A stretch of 35,780 bases of DNA from Verrucomicrobiota bacterium. GTDB lineage: Bacteria; Verrucomicrobiota; Verrucomicrobiia; Verrucomicrobiales; Verrucomicrobiaceae. The position numbers and the translations under genes are program-made. Shown here piece by piece: positions 24,155 to 31,776 of this stretch (position 1 is the first letter of the stretch; each line of letters begins with the position of its first letter). The DNA is taken from positions 1 to 35,780 of the forward strand of contig CAUJJC010000252.1 of assembly GCA_963204975.1 (NCBI GenBank). The letters run 5' to 3'. The notes below the pieces were generated by a model that did no database searches, was not told the origin of the DNA, and saw only the letters and a list, made by a program, of their open reading frames with translations.

Positions 24155-25420
24155 ATGGTGAAACTCGCGGGACGGCTTGGCAGCCGAGCGACCGGGCTGC
24201 ATAGTTGCGCGTTCCGATTCGTCACTGTGTCACATCGCATTCTCCAGGTCTTCAATCGCTATCTCCACATGGGTGGGGAGGAGAAGTCTGTGGACCGCAT
24301 CTTTGCCCATCTCCAGGCGAGGCATGAGGTCTCACGCTGCTTCTTTGACAGTGCGGAATGGAAGGGGGCAGACGCACCTGGACTGCTGGGGCAGGCGCGA
24401 AGGCTCTTTTACAATGCGGATTCCCGAGTGCGATTCGAGATGGCGACGCGGGAGGCAAGGCCGGACGTAGCCTTGTTTCACAACCTGTATCCCGTGGCTT
24501 CGCCCTCGTTGTATCGGGCGGCCTTGGATCAGGGTTTGCCCGTGATCCAGTATCTGCACAATTTCAGGCCCTTCTGCGTGAGCGGGACGGTGTATGCCCG
24601 AGGGCAGTTGCTGCCCGAGGCCTTGCATGGGAACTACTGGCGTGAGGTGACTCATGCGAGCTGGCAGGACAGCAGGGCAAAGTCGGCCTTGTTTGCACTG
24701 ATGCTGAAATGGCTGCACGCGAGCGGGTGGCTGCATTCGGTGAAGGCCTGGGTGGCGATCTCGGACTTCATGCGGGATCGACTGGTGCAGGCTGGCGTGG
24801 TCCAGGATCGAATCTTTGCCCTTCGGCACTCCTGGGATGCGATGCCTGAGGTGCCCTCGCGCGAAGACGCTGGCTACTACTTGTTCCTGGCGCGGCTGGT
24901 GGAGGTGAAAGGTGTGGAACCCTTGTTGCAGGCGTGGGCGATGCTGAGAGCACAGCTCGGGGAGCTGACGCCGGAGCTGCGCATCGGTGGTGAAGGTCCG
25001 TTGGAGGAGATGGTGCGTTCGGCGTCGGCAGCGAATCCCAGTGTGAAGTTCCTCGGCATGATTGGTGGCGATGCGAAACATGAAGCACTTGCCCGATGCC
25101 GTGCCGTGATGGTGCCTTCCACATGGTGGGAGCCGCTGGGCTTGGTGGTTTACGAGGCGTATGATTTCGGCAAGCCGGTCCTGGCGGCGCGCTCAGGCGG
25201 GCTGATCGAAACGGTTGCCCACGGTGCCACTGGACGGCTGCATCCTCCGGGCGATGCGAGGGCGATCATGCAGGACGTGCTGGCGATGGAAGCCATGGGG
25301 CCGGAGGCTCGTGCGACCATGGGACAAACAGGACGAGCCTGGCTGCTGAAGGAAACTTCCGTGACGGCCTGGCAGGATCAGTTCGATGCGATTCTCGACC
25401 GAGCACTGAGCAAGCGCTGA
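24155..25420 (+). CDS. GT4 family glycosyltransferase
   Basis: Retaining glycosyltransferase of the GT-B fold, about 421 residues. The N-terminal domain starts at RILQVFNRYLHMGGEEKSV, typical of GT4 starts; the C-terminal domain has EPLGLVVYE (E-x7-E nucleotide-sugar motif) and GKPVLAARSGGL. Family-like N-termini begin close to residue 25, so GTG 24227 could be the true start; ATG 24155 gives a 24-residue extension without clear purpose. It transfers a sugar from a nucleotide donor, likely to a surface glycan. The donor and acceptor cannot be told. It follows the second sulfatase by 26 bases. Confidence 0.9.
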   Translation: MVKLAGRLGSRATGLHSCAFRFVTVSHRILQVFNRYLHMGGEEKSVDRIFAHLQARHEVSRCFFDSAEWKGADAPGLLGQARRLFYNADSRVRFEMATREARPDVALFHNLYPVASPSLYRAALDQGLPVIQYLHNFRPFCVSGTVYARGQLLPEALHGNYWREVTHASWQDSRAKSALFALMLKWLHASGWLHSVKAWVAISDFMRDRLVQAGVVQDRIFALRHSWDAMPEVPSREDAGYYLFLARLVEVKGVEPLLQAWAMLRAQLGELTPELRIGGEGPLEEMVRSASAANPSVKFLGMIGGDAKHEALARCRAVMVPSTWWEPLGLVVYEAYDFGKPVLAARSGGLIETVAHGATGRLHPPGDARAIMQDVLAMEAMGPEARATMGQTGRAWLLKETSVTAWQDQFDAILDRALSKR

Positions 25421-25546
25421 AGCCTCGCTTTCATTGCAACGCATTCATTACACGGAGTTAATTTCACAAAGAGAAGCGAGCGGGATAGCATCGGCACCGT
25501 CTCCAGAGAAGCTGACCAATCGTGGCGAAAGTTCAGCAACTCGAGT

Positions 25547-25657
25547 GGCAAGCCACAGGAACCCCTGTTTCTTCACAATACCCCCGCTGCCTTCCATCCG
25601 CTCGCCGGTCGCGTGTTGGGTGGGACAAGCAGTTGAAGAATCAACCTGTGGCTTGCC
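25547..25657. repeat. 13-bp inverted repeat in a 283-base gene-free gap
   Basis: GGCAAGCCACAGG at 25547-25559 pairs exactly with CCTGTGGCTTGCC at 25645-25657, and imperfect pairing continues outward (ACTCGAG against CACTGGAG). The left arm also holds the palindrome GTGGCAAGCCAC. The gap between the GT4 gene and the Ig-like gene shows no other feature. It may act as a structured end for both convergent transcripts, or be a degenerate repeat; no T-tract supports a classical terminator. Confidence 0.5.
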
Positions 25658-25703
25658 CACTGGAGGCGCTGCCTCCGATGCTTTCGGAACACGCAATCCC
25701 AGC

Positions 25704-27638
25704 CTACGGCGCCGCCGTGAACCACATCTGGCCTGTCTTGAAAGCTGGCTGCCCTGGGCGCGATACCGTGAAGTAGCCGAGGCCCATGCCTTGGGTTGGC
25801 AGCAGCATGCCTTCGAAGAAGATCTTCGGTGCCGGTGGCGGCGGAAACTCCAGCGTATCGACCAGTGAGTAGGTGCTAAAGCCTCCCGAAATCTGCCCTG
25901 TGCTCTTGTTCAGCGACAGCCAGAAGCCGCGTGTGAGTCCAAGATTGTCACCAGGGCCAAGGCGATAATTGATCGGCGTGATCGTGAGCGGAATGGCCAA
26001 CTCGTCCACAACCTGGAGGTCGCCCTGGACGAAGCGAAATTGCGCGTTCGGTGCTCCAGCGGGGAGACCTAGCAGACGTTGTCCGGCAGCGGGGGGCACA
26101 TACTTCTCTCCGGTGATGAGGAAGTCGATCAGCGGCCAGCCATCAGGGTAGCTCACCGCATCGGCGTTGACTTGCTTGAGGCTGTCAACGATGGCGCTGC
26201 ATACGGGAGGGCTACCCTCGGCGGTATCGAAACCCACAAGTCCCAGGATCGAACCTGTATTCCCATGAGTGGCCTGGAACCAGGGACCAAAGGAACCCTG
26301 GAAGATCGTGGAGCATGTAAACGGCGTGCCATCGCTCCATCGTCCTGAGCCAGTGATCTGCCCCGAGGCCGAGAGCGCGAAGGAGGCGAAGCCGAAGCCA
26401 TTGGGCGTGGTGTCCGTCTGATCGCTGGGGCTCCAGATGCCGATGGCAGTGTTGTAGCGGCCCACCAGCGCACCTTGCGGACGCAATGCCTTGTAGCCAG
26501 CGGAGGCCCACAGGCTGCCTTGCTCGCCATTGAGCAGCATGATCGCGTAAGGATCGTAATCGCTGTCGGCCTTGCCAAGGGTGATGTCGGCAGCGAGTGC
26601 GAAGCCGTTCGCGTCGTTTAATGGCACGGAGTTCGCCACAAGCGTGGATTGAAATCCAATGTCGAACCGGCCGGTGATGCGGAAGGTTCGCCTGCCCAGC
26701 ACCACCTTGCCCGAATAGGTGGCTGCCCGCGTGACGGTGATCTCGTAGGCACCGCCCAGGTCGTCATTGAATTCGGTGTAACGAGGAATGGTGCCCCTGT
26801 AAGTGCCCGTGATGTCGTTAGGCACGGCGCGAACAAAAACCGGCACCTCCTCGGCAGGTCCATCGCCCACCACATTCCGTGCCCACATCCGCAGCAGGAA
26901 GCGCCCAGTCCGGGTGGGGAAACCGGAGATCTCACCGGAAACCGGGTTCACCTTCAGCCCTGGCACACCGCTGATGAAATACGTTCCCTCAGGGCTCGAT
27001 CCCAGCAGGTGAGAGAAGGGGATGCCCATCATGAGATCGAGGGGCTCCGGGACATTTTGAATCAGGGGAATCGCGTCAATGACGTCGATGGTCAGCCATT
27101 CCGTCACGGCGGTGGCATCGCCGAGCGTGACCTCGCAGCGATAGATGTGCGTGCCGAGCAATGGCTGCACGACTGAGATCGAGGCGGTCTTCTTGCCGGG
27201 CAATTCCACCTGGTCAACGAACCACCGATAAGTCAGCCCGGCTCCTGAGGATTGCGCCTTGAGGGTGAAAGGCTTGCCAGGGGCGGCGAAGTTGCCAGCA
27301 CTCACCACGATGGGATTCAGCATGGCCACCGTCGCCACGCTCACGAGGCGTCGCCCCATCGGCCCGGTGATCGCCAGCTGATAGCTGCCGGCCTCAGTCA
27401 TCGCCTCCGCGGGGAGGGTGTAGCTGATCCAGGTGGCTCCAGGGATCGCGAGTCCATTCTTCAGCCATTGAAAAGATTCCGTGTTGAGGTCCAGCGGCTC
27501 GGTATCTGGCACTTGAAGCTCCACGGGTTCGTTCAGGCGAACCACCATCGGCTGCGAGGCCGCGAACAGGCTCGCCCCCAGGAACGCTGTGAGAAGCATC
27601 AGACACCGGATCGTGGCGATGGGGGAACGTGTTTTCAT
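25704..27638 (-). CDS. Secreted immunoglobulin-like domain protein
   Basis: 644-residue exported protein from ATG 27638, with a signal peptide about 1-27 ending SLFAAS. Two Ig-like domains follow (about 30-115 with FQWLKNGLAIPGA, and about 120-190 with YRWFVDQVELPG), then a putative-Ig segment (PGLKVNPVSGEISGFPTRTG). The C-terminal half has beta-rich repeats typical of Verrucomicrobial surface proteins (GTYRGTIPRYTEFNDDLGG, TGSGRWSDG). No sortase, PEP-CTERM or beta-barrel end was seen. It probably binds or covers the cell surface; function unknown. The TTG at 27707 does not extend the signal. Confidence 0.88.
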   Translation of the reverse strand: MKTRSPIATIRCLMLLTAFLGASLFAASQPMVVRLNEPVELQVPDTEPLDLNTESFQWLKNGLAIPGATWISYTLPAEAMTEAGSYQLAITGPMGRRLVSVATVAMLNPIVVSAGNFAAPGKPFTLKAQSSGAGLTYRWFVDQVELPGKKTASISVVQPLLGTHIYRCEVTLGDATAVTEWLTIDVIDAIPLIQNVPEPLDLMMGIPFSHLLGSSPEGTYFISGVPGLKVNPVSGEISGFPTRTGRFLLRMWARNVVGDGPAEEVPVFVRAVPNDITGTYRGTIPRYTEFNDDLGGAYEITVTRAATYSGKVVLGRRTFRITGRFDIGFQSTLVANSVPLNDANGFALAADITLGKADSDYDPYAIMLLNGEQGSLWASAGYKALRPQGALVGRYNTAIGIWSPSDQTDTTPNGFGFASFALSASGQITGSGRWSDGTPFTCSTIFQGSFGPWFQATHGNTGSILGLVGFDTAEGSPPVCSAIVDSLKQVNADAVSYPDGWPLIDFLITGEKYVPPAAGQRLLGLPAGAPNAQFRFVQGDLQVVDELAIPLTITPINYRLGPGDNLGLTRGFWLSLNKSTGQISGGFSTYSLVDTLEFPPPPAPKIFFEGMLLPTQGMGLGYFTVSRPGQPAFKTGQMWFTAAP

Positions 27639-27741
27639 GGGGGGTGAGGGCACCTTGGTCTCGAATCGCAGGTTCTGACAGTGAAATGCCTGTAACAACT
27701 CACCCAAGGTTCAACTTCGCATTGTAGCGACCCGCGCGACA

Positions 27742-28182
27742 CTACTCGACCGCCTTGTAAAAGTGGAAGCCGGGAATGTGGTAGCCGCGCTTGAAGTAGA
27801 ACCGGTGCGCTCGATCCAGCGTCACGTAGCTATCGAGCACCACACACTGGCAGCCTAGATCCTTCGCCTTGGCCTCCAGCCACGTCATGAGCTGATCGCC
27901 GATGCCACGCGAGCGCAGCGTCTCGTCCACCACCACATTGTCCACGTCCATGTATTCCCCGCACCAGAACCGCGCACCCAGCCAGTAGCCTGCCACCCCC
28001 ACCACGCGGCCTTCCATGAACGCAGCGATGCAATGATAGCCATGCGGAATCATCGCATCGAGCCGACGCTGCAACTCCTCCGGCGCGATCTTCGCATTGT
28101 GCTTCTCGATCAAAGGCAGGATCAGCGGCAACTCGTCCGTCGCCAGCTCGCGCACGGTGATGTTTTCGATGGGGCACGACAT
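27742..28182 (-). CDS. GNAT family N-acetyltransferase
   Basis: 146-residue GNAT protein. Motif A is visible as VDETLRSRGIGDQLMTWLEAKAKDLGC, with the R-x-x-G-I-G acetyl-CoA loop, followed by VVLDSYV and the terminal AHRFYFKRGYHI. It would transfer an acetyl group to an amine; the substrate is unknown. The start is ATG 28182. It lies 103 bases downstream from the Ig-like protein's start side but has its own upstream gap, so co-transcription is uncertain. Confidence 0.92.
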   Translation of the reverse strand: MSCPIENITVRELATDELPLILPLIEKHNAKIAPEELQRRLDAMIPHGYHCIAAFMEGRVVGVAGYWLGARFWCGEYMDVDNVVVDETLRSRGIGDQLMTWLEAKAKDLGCQCVVLDSYVTLDRAHRFYFKRGYHIPGFHFYKAVE

Positions 28183-28495
28183 GGTCGGGATTCATCGGAC
28201 AGGCGTCCCCTGGAAGCAACTTCTCTCCGTCTGATCAGCCAAGGCGTTTAGCCTTTACAAATGGAATGCTGTGCCGGTTTTCGGGGTGCACGACCTAGCG
28301 CAGGCACCGCTGAGGCGGAGTGGCGGGTTGATCGCAGGGTGGGCGAGCATCTGGCGCGGTATGGGCCGGGGCGAAGGGGTTGGGCTGCACATACCGTGAC
28401 AAATACGGTTGAGCAACGGCAAGTATGTCCGACACTGCAGCCCCAGTGGTTGCCTGCCGCCCTTGGTTCGGCCTCGGTGGTGGCTGCTCATGGAG
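28183..28495. other. Intergenic region, no gene seen
   Basis: About 313 bases between the GNAT and FRG genes, both on the minus strand. A short frame on the plus strand (28261-28503) has no protein-like composition. A small hairpin ACCGT..ACGGT lies near 28395. Nothing else is visible. Confidence 0.4.
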
Positions 28496-29260
28496 TCAAA
28501 TAATCTTCTGTGTCCAGGTCGTGTTCTGGTGATCTGGTCCTAGAAGCGATTGGCGGCGAATGCGCTGCCTGATCTCTCTGGCTAGTCCATCCAAATCTGG
28601 GTAAATCGAATGAGCATTGATGCCGACATCATCAAGCTGATGCAAAATGTCATCCTTCTCGGCTCCCGGTATACGATACCTGCTCCAGTCAAAGAAGTGG
28701 CCCTTGGCGGGTGAAAATGGTGTGAATGCCTCACCTCCCTTGGGTAGTGGATGGATGGTGAAACAACCGCACTGTGATGTCATGCGCTGATCTAGATGGC
28801 GTGGCATGTATAACCAAACGTCGTCCAGCTCGTAGAGGTCCCTGTAATGCTCTATCCGCCCGAAATAGAATCCAGGTGGCGAGAATGCCCAAACCACGCC
28901 GTCTCTGCTGGCATCTAAATCCTCAACTGCAAAGTAGAGGGCATGTAATGCACTGAATGACCAATCAAGAAGGCGTGTGGGAACTCCGTGATGCTGTGCC
29001 AGAGCTATCCACTCGATAATGTCAGAAGGTGGCTGTGCTAGACACGGTGGCGCCTCTCTCTGGAAAATCCGCAGAATAGTCTGCTCGTATGACTGCCAAT
29101 TGGCCTTGGGGCCTATGCAAGCGTGAGGACTTCGGCAAAGGGAAGGCACCAGAGGCCAATCAGATCCCTGACCGCGGAAGGCAACTCTGCACTCCATCTG
29201 GCTGCTGGATGGAATGTGCTTCAGATAATCCGTGACACGGTTGATGGTGAACTCGGGCAT
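28496..29260 (-). CDS. FRG domain protein
   Basis: 254-residue protein with an FRG domain, named for Phe28-Arg29-Gly30 (FRGQGSDWPLVPSL). The second conserved block is AQHHGVPTRLLDWS at about 89-102, followed by ALHALYFAVEDLD. FRG domains occur in stand-alone proteins and in some anti-phage and toxin-like genes; the activity is not known. ATG 29260 is preferred over the GTG one codon upstream. A small membrane protein gene lies 124 bases upstream on the same strand and could be linked. No known defence genes are beside it. Confidence 0.9.
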   Translation of the reverse strand: MPEFTINRVTDYLKHIPSSSQMECRVAFRGQGSDWPLVPSLCRSPHACIGPKANWQSYEQTILRIFQREAPPCLAQPPSDIIEWIALAQHHGVPTRLLDWSFSALHALYFAVEDLDASRDGVVWAFSPPGFYFGRIEHYRDLYELDDVWLYMPRHLDQRMTSQCGCFTIHPLPKGGEAFTPFSPAKGHFFDWSRYRIPGAEKDDILHQLDDVGINAHSIYPDLDGLAREIRQRIRRQSLLGPDHQNTTWTQKII

Positions 29261-29384
29261 CACGGATGGCGTTGTTATTTGGCCGAACGACCCGGATCAG
29301 GCGACGGCGAGTGCAAGACGTTACTGACACGACAGATAGCCTTCGAGCCGTTGCCTGCATCCGTCTTGTTCGTCTGTTGTTGGT

Positions 29385-30011
29385 TCATTTGGTCGCTTCG
29401 ATGTTGGTCCAGTATTCTTGAGTGTCACCTTTTCGACGAACTTTAATCATCCCGGAAAAAATTGCCGTATCGGCGAGCAACACCTCTTCTCCGTTCTTAA
29501 ACATCGTCGTTTCTCCGGTCAATAGCCCAGCAGTCATCAACTTTCCAAAAGCGGCGCTATCTCCCTGAACTGAATACTGAACAAGTTTCTCGAACAGCTC
29601 CTTGGAACTCGCACCAAACCAACTATCGCCGTTAATGATGTGAGCACCAGACGCCGTCCGGCCAGGAGACGTAGCAGCCTGCTTCTTTGTTTCTGCCGCT
29701 GACCTCTTAGCCGCCTCAGCATCGAGAACAAATTTAGAGGCTTCGTAAAGCTTCTTGAATTCGTAGTCAGCGACGGATTCATACCGACGACCAATCTCGA
29801 CAACCTTCGAGTGATCGGCGGCGTCACTGGCAGCCTTCATGTCTGCCATGATCTTAGTGCGATCACGCTCAAAGCTCTGCTGGTCGAAGTGCCGCATCGC
29901 GAAACCGAGCACCATCATAACAATGAATCCGATTCCGAAAATCTTCAGACAGCCGCCAGAACATCCGAAGCAGCCTTTGTGTGGTTGTTGTATTGGGGGA
30001 GGCTGGCTCAT
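29385..30011 (-). CDS. Single-pass membrane protein with Cys-rich N-terminus, unknown
   Basis: 208-residue protein. The N-terminus has Cys14, Cys17 and Cys21 in GCFGCSGGC, just before a TM helix (about 23-39). A long, charged helical stretch (about 45-110, many Glu/Lys/Ala) suggests a coiled coil, then a smaller C-terminal domain with EYWTNIEATK at the end. I do not recognise the family. The start ATG is 30011. A short inverted repeat CCACA..TGTGG (30058-30073) lies upstream and could be an operator. It precedes the FRG gene on the same strand. Confidence 0.75.
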   Translation of the reverse strand: MSQPPPIQQPHKGCFGCSGGCLKIFGIGFIVMMVLGFAMRHFDQQSFERDRTKIMADMKAASDAADHSKVVEIGRRYESVADYEFKKLYEASKFVLDAEAAKRSAAETKKQAATSPGRTASGAHIINGDSWFGASSKELFEKLVQYSVQGDSAAFGKLMTAGLLTGETTMFKNGEEVLLADTAIFSGMIKVRRKGDTQEYWTNIEATK

Positions 30012-30272
30012 TGTGGTCGGGTCGAGGACCTACGTTTCTTGGGCGAACGTTGTCTAGCCACACTTAATTGTGGGCGAATCAGATTCTACCACCGTTTTTG
30101 GTGGATGAATCGGGGTGAGGCAGGAGGAAAGGGAGGATCTCATCGTTGGGAGGCCGACTTTCAGGAGATGCCCGATCTAATGGAAATGGGAACGGGAAGT
30201 CAAGCTGCGGTGGAGTGGTCCGGGGTGGCAGGGCTGGAAAAGCGTTCATGGGGGGCCTCGGCCATGACCTCA

Positions 30273-30397
30273 TTTCGGGTCGCCGGAAAACGAGTTCGGA
30301 GTCTCCGGGACGAGTTTCGGGTCGCCGGAAAATGGGTTCGGAGTCTCCGGGACGAGTGTCGGATCGCCCGAAAAGCGGTCGAGAGACTCAGGAACGG
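30273..30397. repeat. 42-bp tandem repeat, about three units
   Basis: Two near-identical 42-base units (30273-30314 and 30315-30356) differ at three positions; a third, degraded unit runs from 30357 to about 30397. The period is divisible by three, so frames on both strands stay open and encode a 14-residue repeat, but no surrounding gene is convincing. The unit has RNA-hairpin-like parts (TCGCCGG and CTCCGGGA). Confidence 0.75.
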
Positions 30398-30427
30398 TTC
30401 AACCTGTCGGGTTAAGTCGGTGGGGAG
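30398..30427 (+). repeat. 30-bp direct repeat, copy 1 (second at 30894-30923)
   Basis: This stretch recurs at 30894-30923 with 27 of 30 bases the same, ending in AGTCGGTGGGGAG. It borders the tandem repeat on one side and, in the second copy, the hairpin element at 30933. It may be duplication debris of the repeat nest. Confidence 0.55.
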
Positions 30428-30571
30428 AGGTCGGGACGACTCACGGTGCTTTCTAGGCGAGCAGGAACAGTCCATGCGGTATTCAGGGCTGCGGTTGCCC
30501 GGACAGGTGACTCATCGGAGGCCTCGTTGATTTGTGATTCACATCCTACGTCGCGCCATCATACGTGTGAT

Positions 30572-30675
30572 TAGCCCGAAGGGCTTTCGTCTCATAGCGA
30601 AGGGTTGGTGCGCAGCGCCTACCCTGGTAGCTGCCGATGGATGGATTCACCAACTCTGAAGGAGTTGCGTCACAA
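30572..30675 (-). repeat. GTAG-headed three-hairpin REP element, copy A
   Basis: Read on the minus strand this copy has three hairpins in order: AACTC..GAGTT type, then GTAG followed by GGCGC/TGC/GCACC, then AGCCC/TTC/GGGCT. Linkers CCAGG before GTAG and CAACCCTTCGCTATGAGA after the second hairpin are shared with the other copies. It has no open frame of its own. Confidence 0.75.
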
Positions 30676-30689
30676 CAGGCGTGGTCGGT

Positions 30690-30850
30690 GACGGAACACC
30701 GTTGGTGTTCATTGATCGTCTTTGGATGCCATATCCAGGGTAGCGGCTTCGCCGCAACCCTTCGCTATGAGACAGAAGGCCCGAGGCCTTCAAGACAGGG
30801 GCACTGGAGACCATCAAACATGAGAGCCAGTGGCAAAACGTCTTCCGACA
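30690..30850 (+). repeat. GTAG-headed three-hairpin REP element, copy D
   Basis: Stems differ from the other copies but stay paired: GAACACC/GTT/GGTGTTC (30694-30710), GTAG (30740-30743) with CGGC/TTC/GCCG, and GAAGGCC/CGA/GGCCTTC (30775-30791). The tail from 30790 to 30850 matches the tail of copy C. It is inverted relative to copy A, so A and D form a BIME-like pair. Confidence 0.75.
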
Positions 30851-30932
30851 CGAACCGGCGGCTGAGTCATCGCATCGGTGCTGGAGTTCAGGCTTCAATC
30901 TGTCCGGTTGAGTCGGTGGGGAGGCTGTGTAG

Positions 30933-31035
30933 CTAGCCCGAAGGGCTTCCATCTCATAGCGAAGGGTTGGCGCGCAGCGCCTACCCTGGAATTTCGGCGG
31001 GTTGTGATCCCAACTCCGAAGGAGTTGCATCAACG
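30933..31035 (-). repeat. GTAG-headed three-hairpin REP element, copy B (transposase 3' side)
   Basis: Minus-strand copy with hairpins AACTCC/GAA/GGAGTT (31012-31026), GTAG plus GGCGC/TGC/GCGCC (30969-30984), and AGCCC/GAA/GGGCT (30934-30946). It ends seven bases before the stop of the Y1 transposase gene, so it is its 3' flank. Confidence 0.8.
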
Positions 31036-31041
31036 GCTCCA

Positions 31042-31497
31042 TCAATCCCACACATACCTCTCGTCCCAAGCTATCCTGTGCCGACGTAGCAAGGCGCGGA
31101 ATTCATCCTGAAATGAGAGCCGTGCGTGGTGTTTGTCTTGGTGCTGGATGTATCGCACCACACTGGGAATGGATGACTGGCTGGCTGAAAATGCACCATA
31201 TCCCTGCTGCCAATGGAAGTGGGTGAGTGCGGGGAACCGTTCTTTCACCCAAAGACTGGAGGCGCGTTTCAATTCCTTCACCCAGTCCGCAACACAAACC
31301 GTGCGTGCCATTCGGCCCAAGAGATGAATGTGATCGACATGGCCGCCTACGATGAGGGTGGGACAGTCCAGTCGGGCGCTCACGCCGCCCAGGTAATGAA
31401 AGACTTCGTTCCTCACCGTGATGTCCTGGAACCAAGCCGTCCGGTCCTTGGTAGAGAACACCAGATGTGTCACCAGGTTGGCGAGAGATTGTGGCAT
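31042..31497 (-). CDS. tnpA: IS200-type Y1 transposase, RAYT-like
   Basis: 151-residue Y1 transposase. The HUH pair is in GGHVDHIHLLGRM. The catalytic Tyr is in VVRYIQHQ, after GYGAFSASQS, a stretch that marks a broad RAYT/IS200 group. The N-terminus starts at ATG 31497 (MPQSLANLVTHLVFSTKDR); the TTG at 31545 adds sequence that comes from the REP copy. It cuts and rejoins single-stranded DNA through a Tyr-DNA link, recognising hairpins. It looks intact. REP copies B and C flank it, inverted. Confidence 0.92.
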   Translation of the reverse strand: MPQSLANLVTHLVFSTKDRTAWFQDITVRNEVFHYLGGVSARLDCPTLIVGGHVDHIHLLGRMARTVCVADWVKELKRASSLWVKERFPALTHFHWQQGYGAFSASQSSIPSVVRYIQHQDKHHARLSFQDEFRALLRRHRIAWDERYVWD

Positions 31498-31509
31498 GGG
31501 ACGAAGCGT

Positions 31510-31680
31510 TGACGGAACTCCTTCGGAGTTCAAGATCGTTGTCAACGGTGTGAACCAGGGTAGGCGCTGCGCGCCAACCCTTCGCTATGAGAAAGAAGGC
31601 CCTTGGCCTTCAGGGCAGGGGCACTGGAAACCATCCAACATGAGGGCCTGTGGCAACACCATGATGCAAAGACTTCCTTG
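31510..31680 (+). repeat. GTAG-headed three-hairpin REP element, copy C (transposase 5' side)
   Basis: Plus-strand copy with GAACTCC/TTC/GGAGTTC (31515-31531), GTAG (31560-31563) with GGCGC/TGC/GCGCC, and GAAGGCC/CTT/GGCCTTC (31595-31611). The tail to 31680 matches copy D in the GGCACTGGA.ACCATC.AACATGAG stretch. It lies 12 bases upstream of the transposase start. Confidence 0.8.
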
Positions 31681-31776
31681 TCGCGGCGGGTGTCCTGCCT
31701 TTAAGCGAGGCGGACGCTGCTCATCGCACCGCCGCTCTGGTTCATCCTTCACCTTTCCGCCTTCATCCTTTCCTTG

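Larger units (their letters stand above)
30933..31625. mobile_element. REP/RAYT-like unit: Y1 transposase between inverted REP copies
   Basis: The unit consists of REP copy B, the transposase gene (31042-31497, minus strand) and REP copy C, about 693 bases. The REP copies are inverted around the gene and headed by GTAG, as in REP-associated tyrosine transposases. No target-site duplication is expected for this class and none was seen. Two more copies (A and D) lie just outside, in inverted orientation. Confidence 0.75.

Noticed and set aside
30273..30397. CRISPR array
   Set aside because: The units are directly abutting with no spacers, and no cas genes are present.
29811..30530. 239-residue plus-strand frame over the 42-bp tandem repeat
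   Set aside because: The frame overlaps the start of the minus-strand membrane gene and its open length comes from the 42-base period. Low-complexity Arg/Ser/Glu text.
30647..31069. 140-residue minus-strand frame between the REP copies
   Set aside because: Its text is translated REP hairpin sequence; no protein family.
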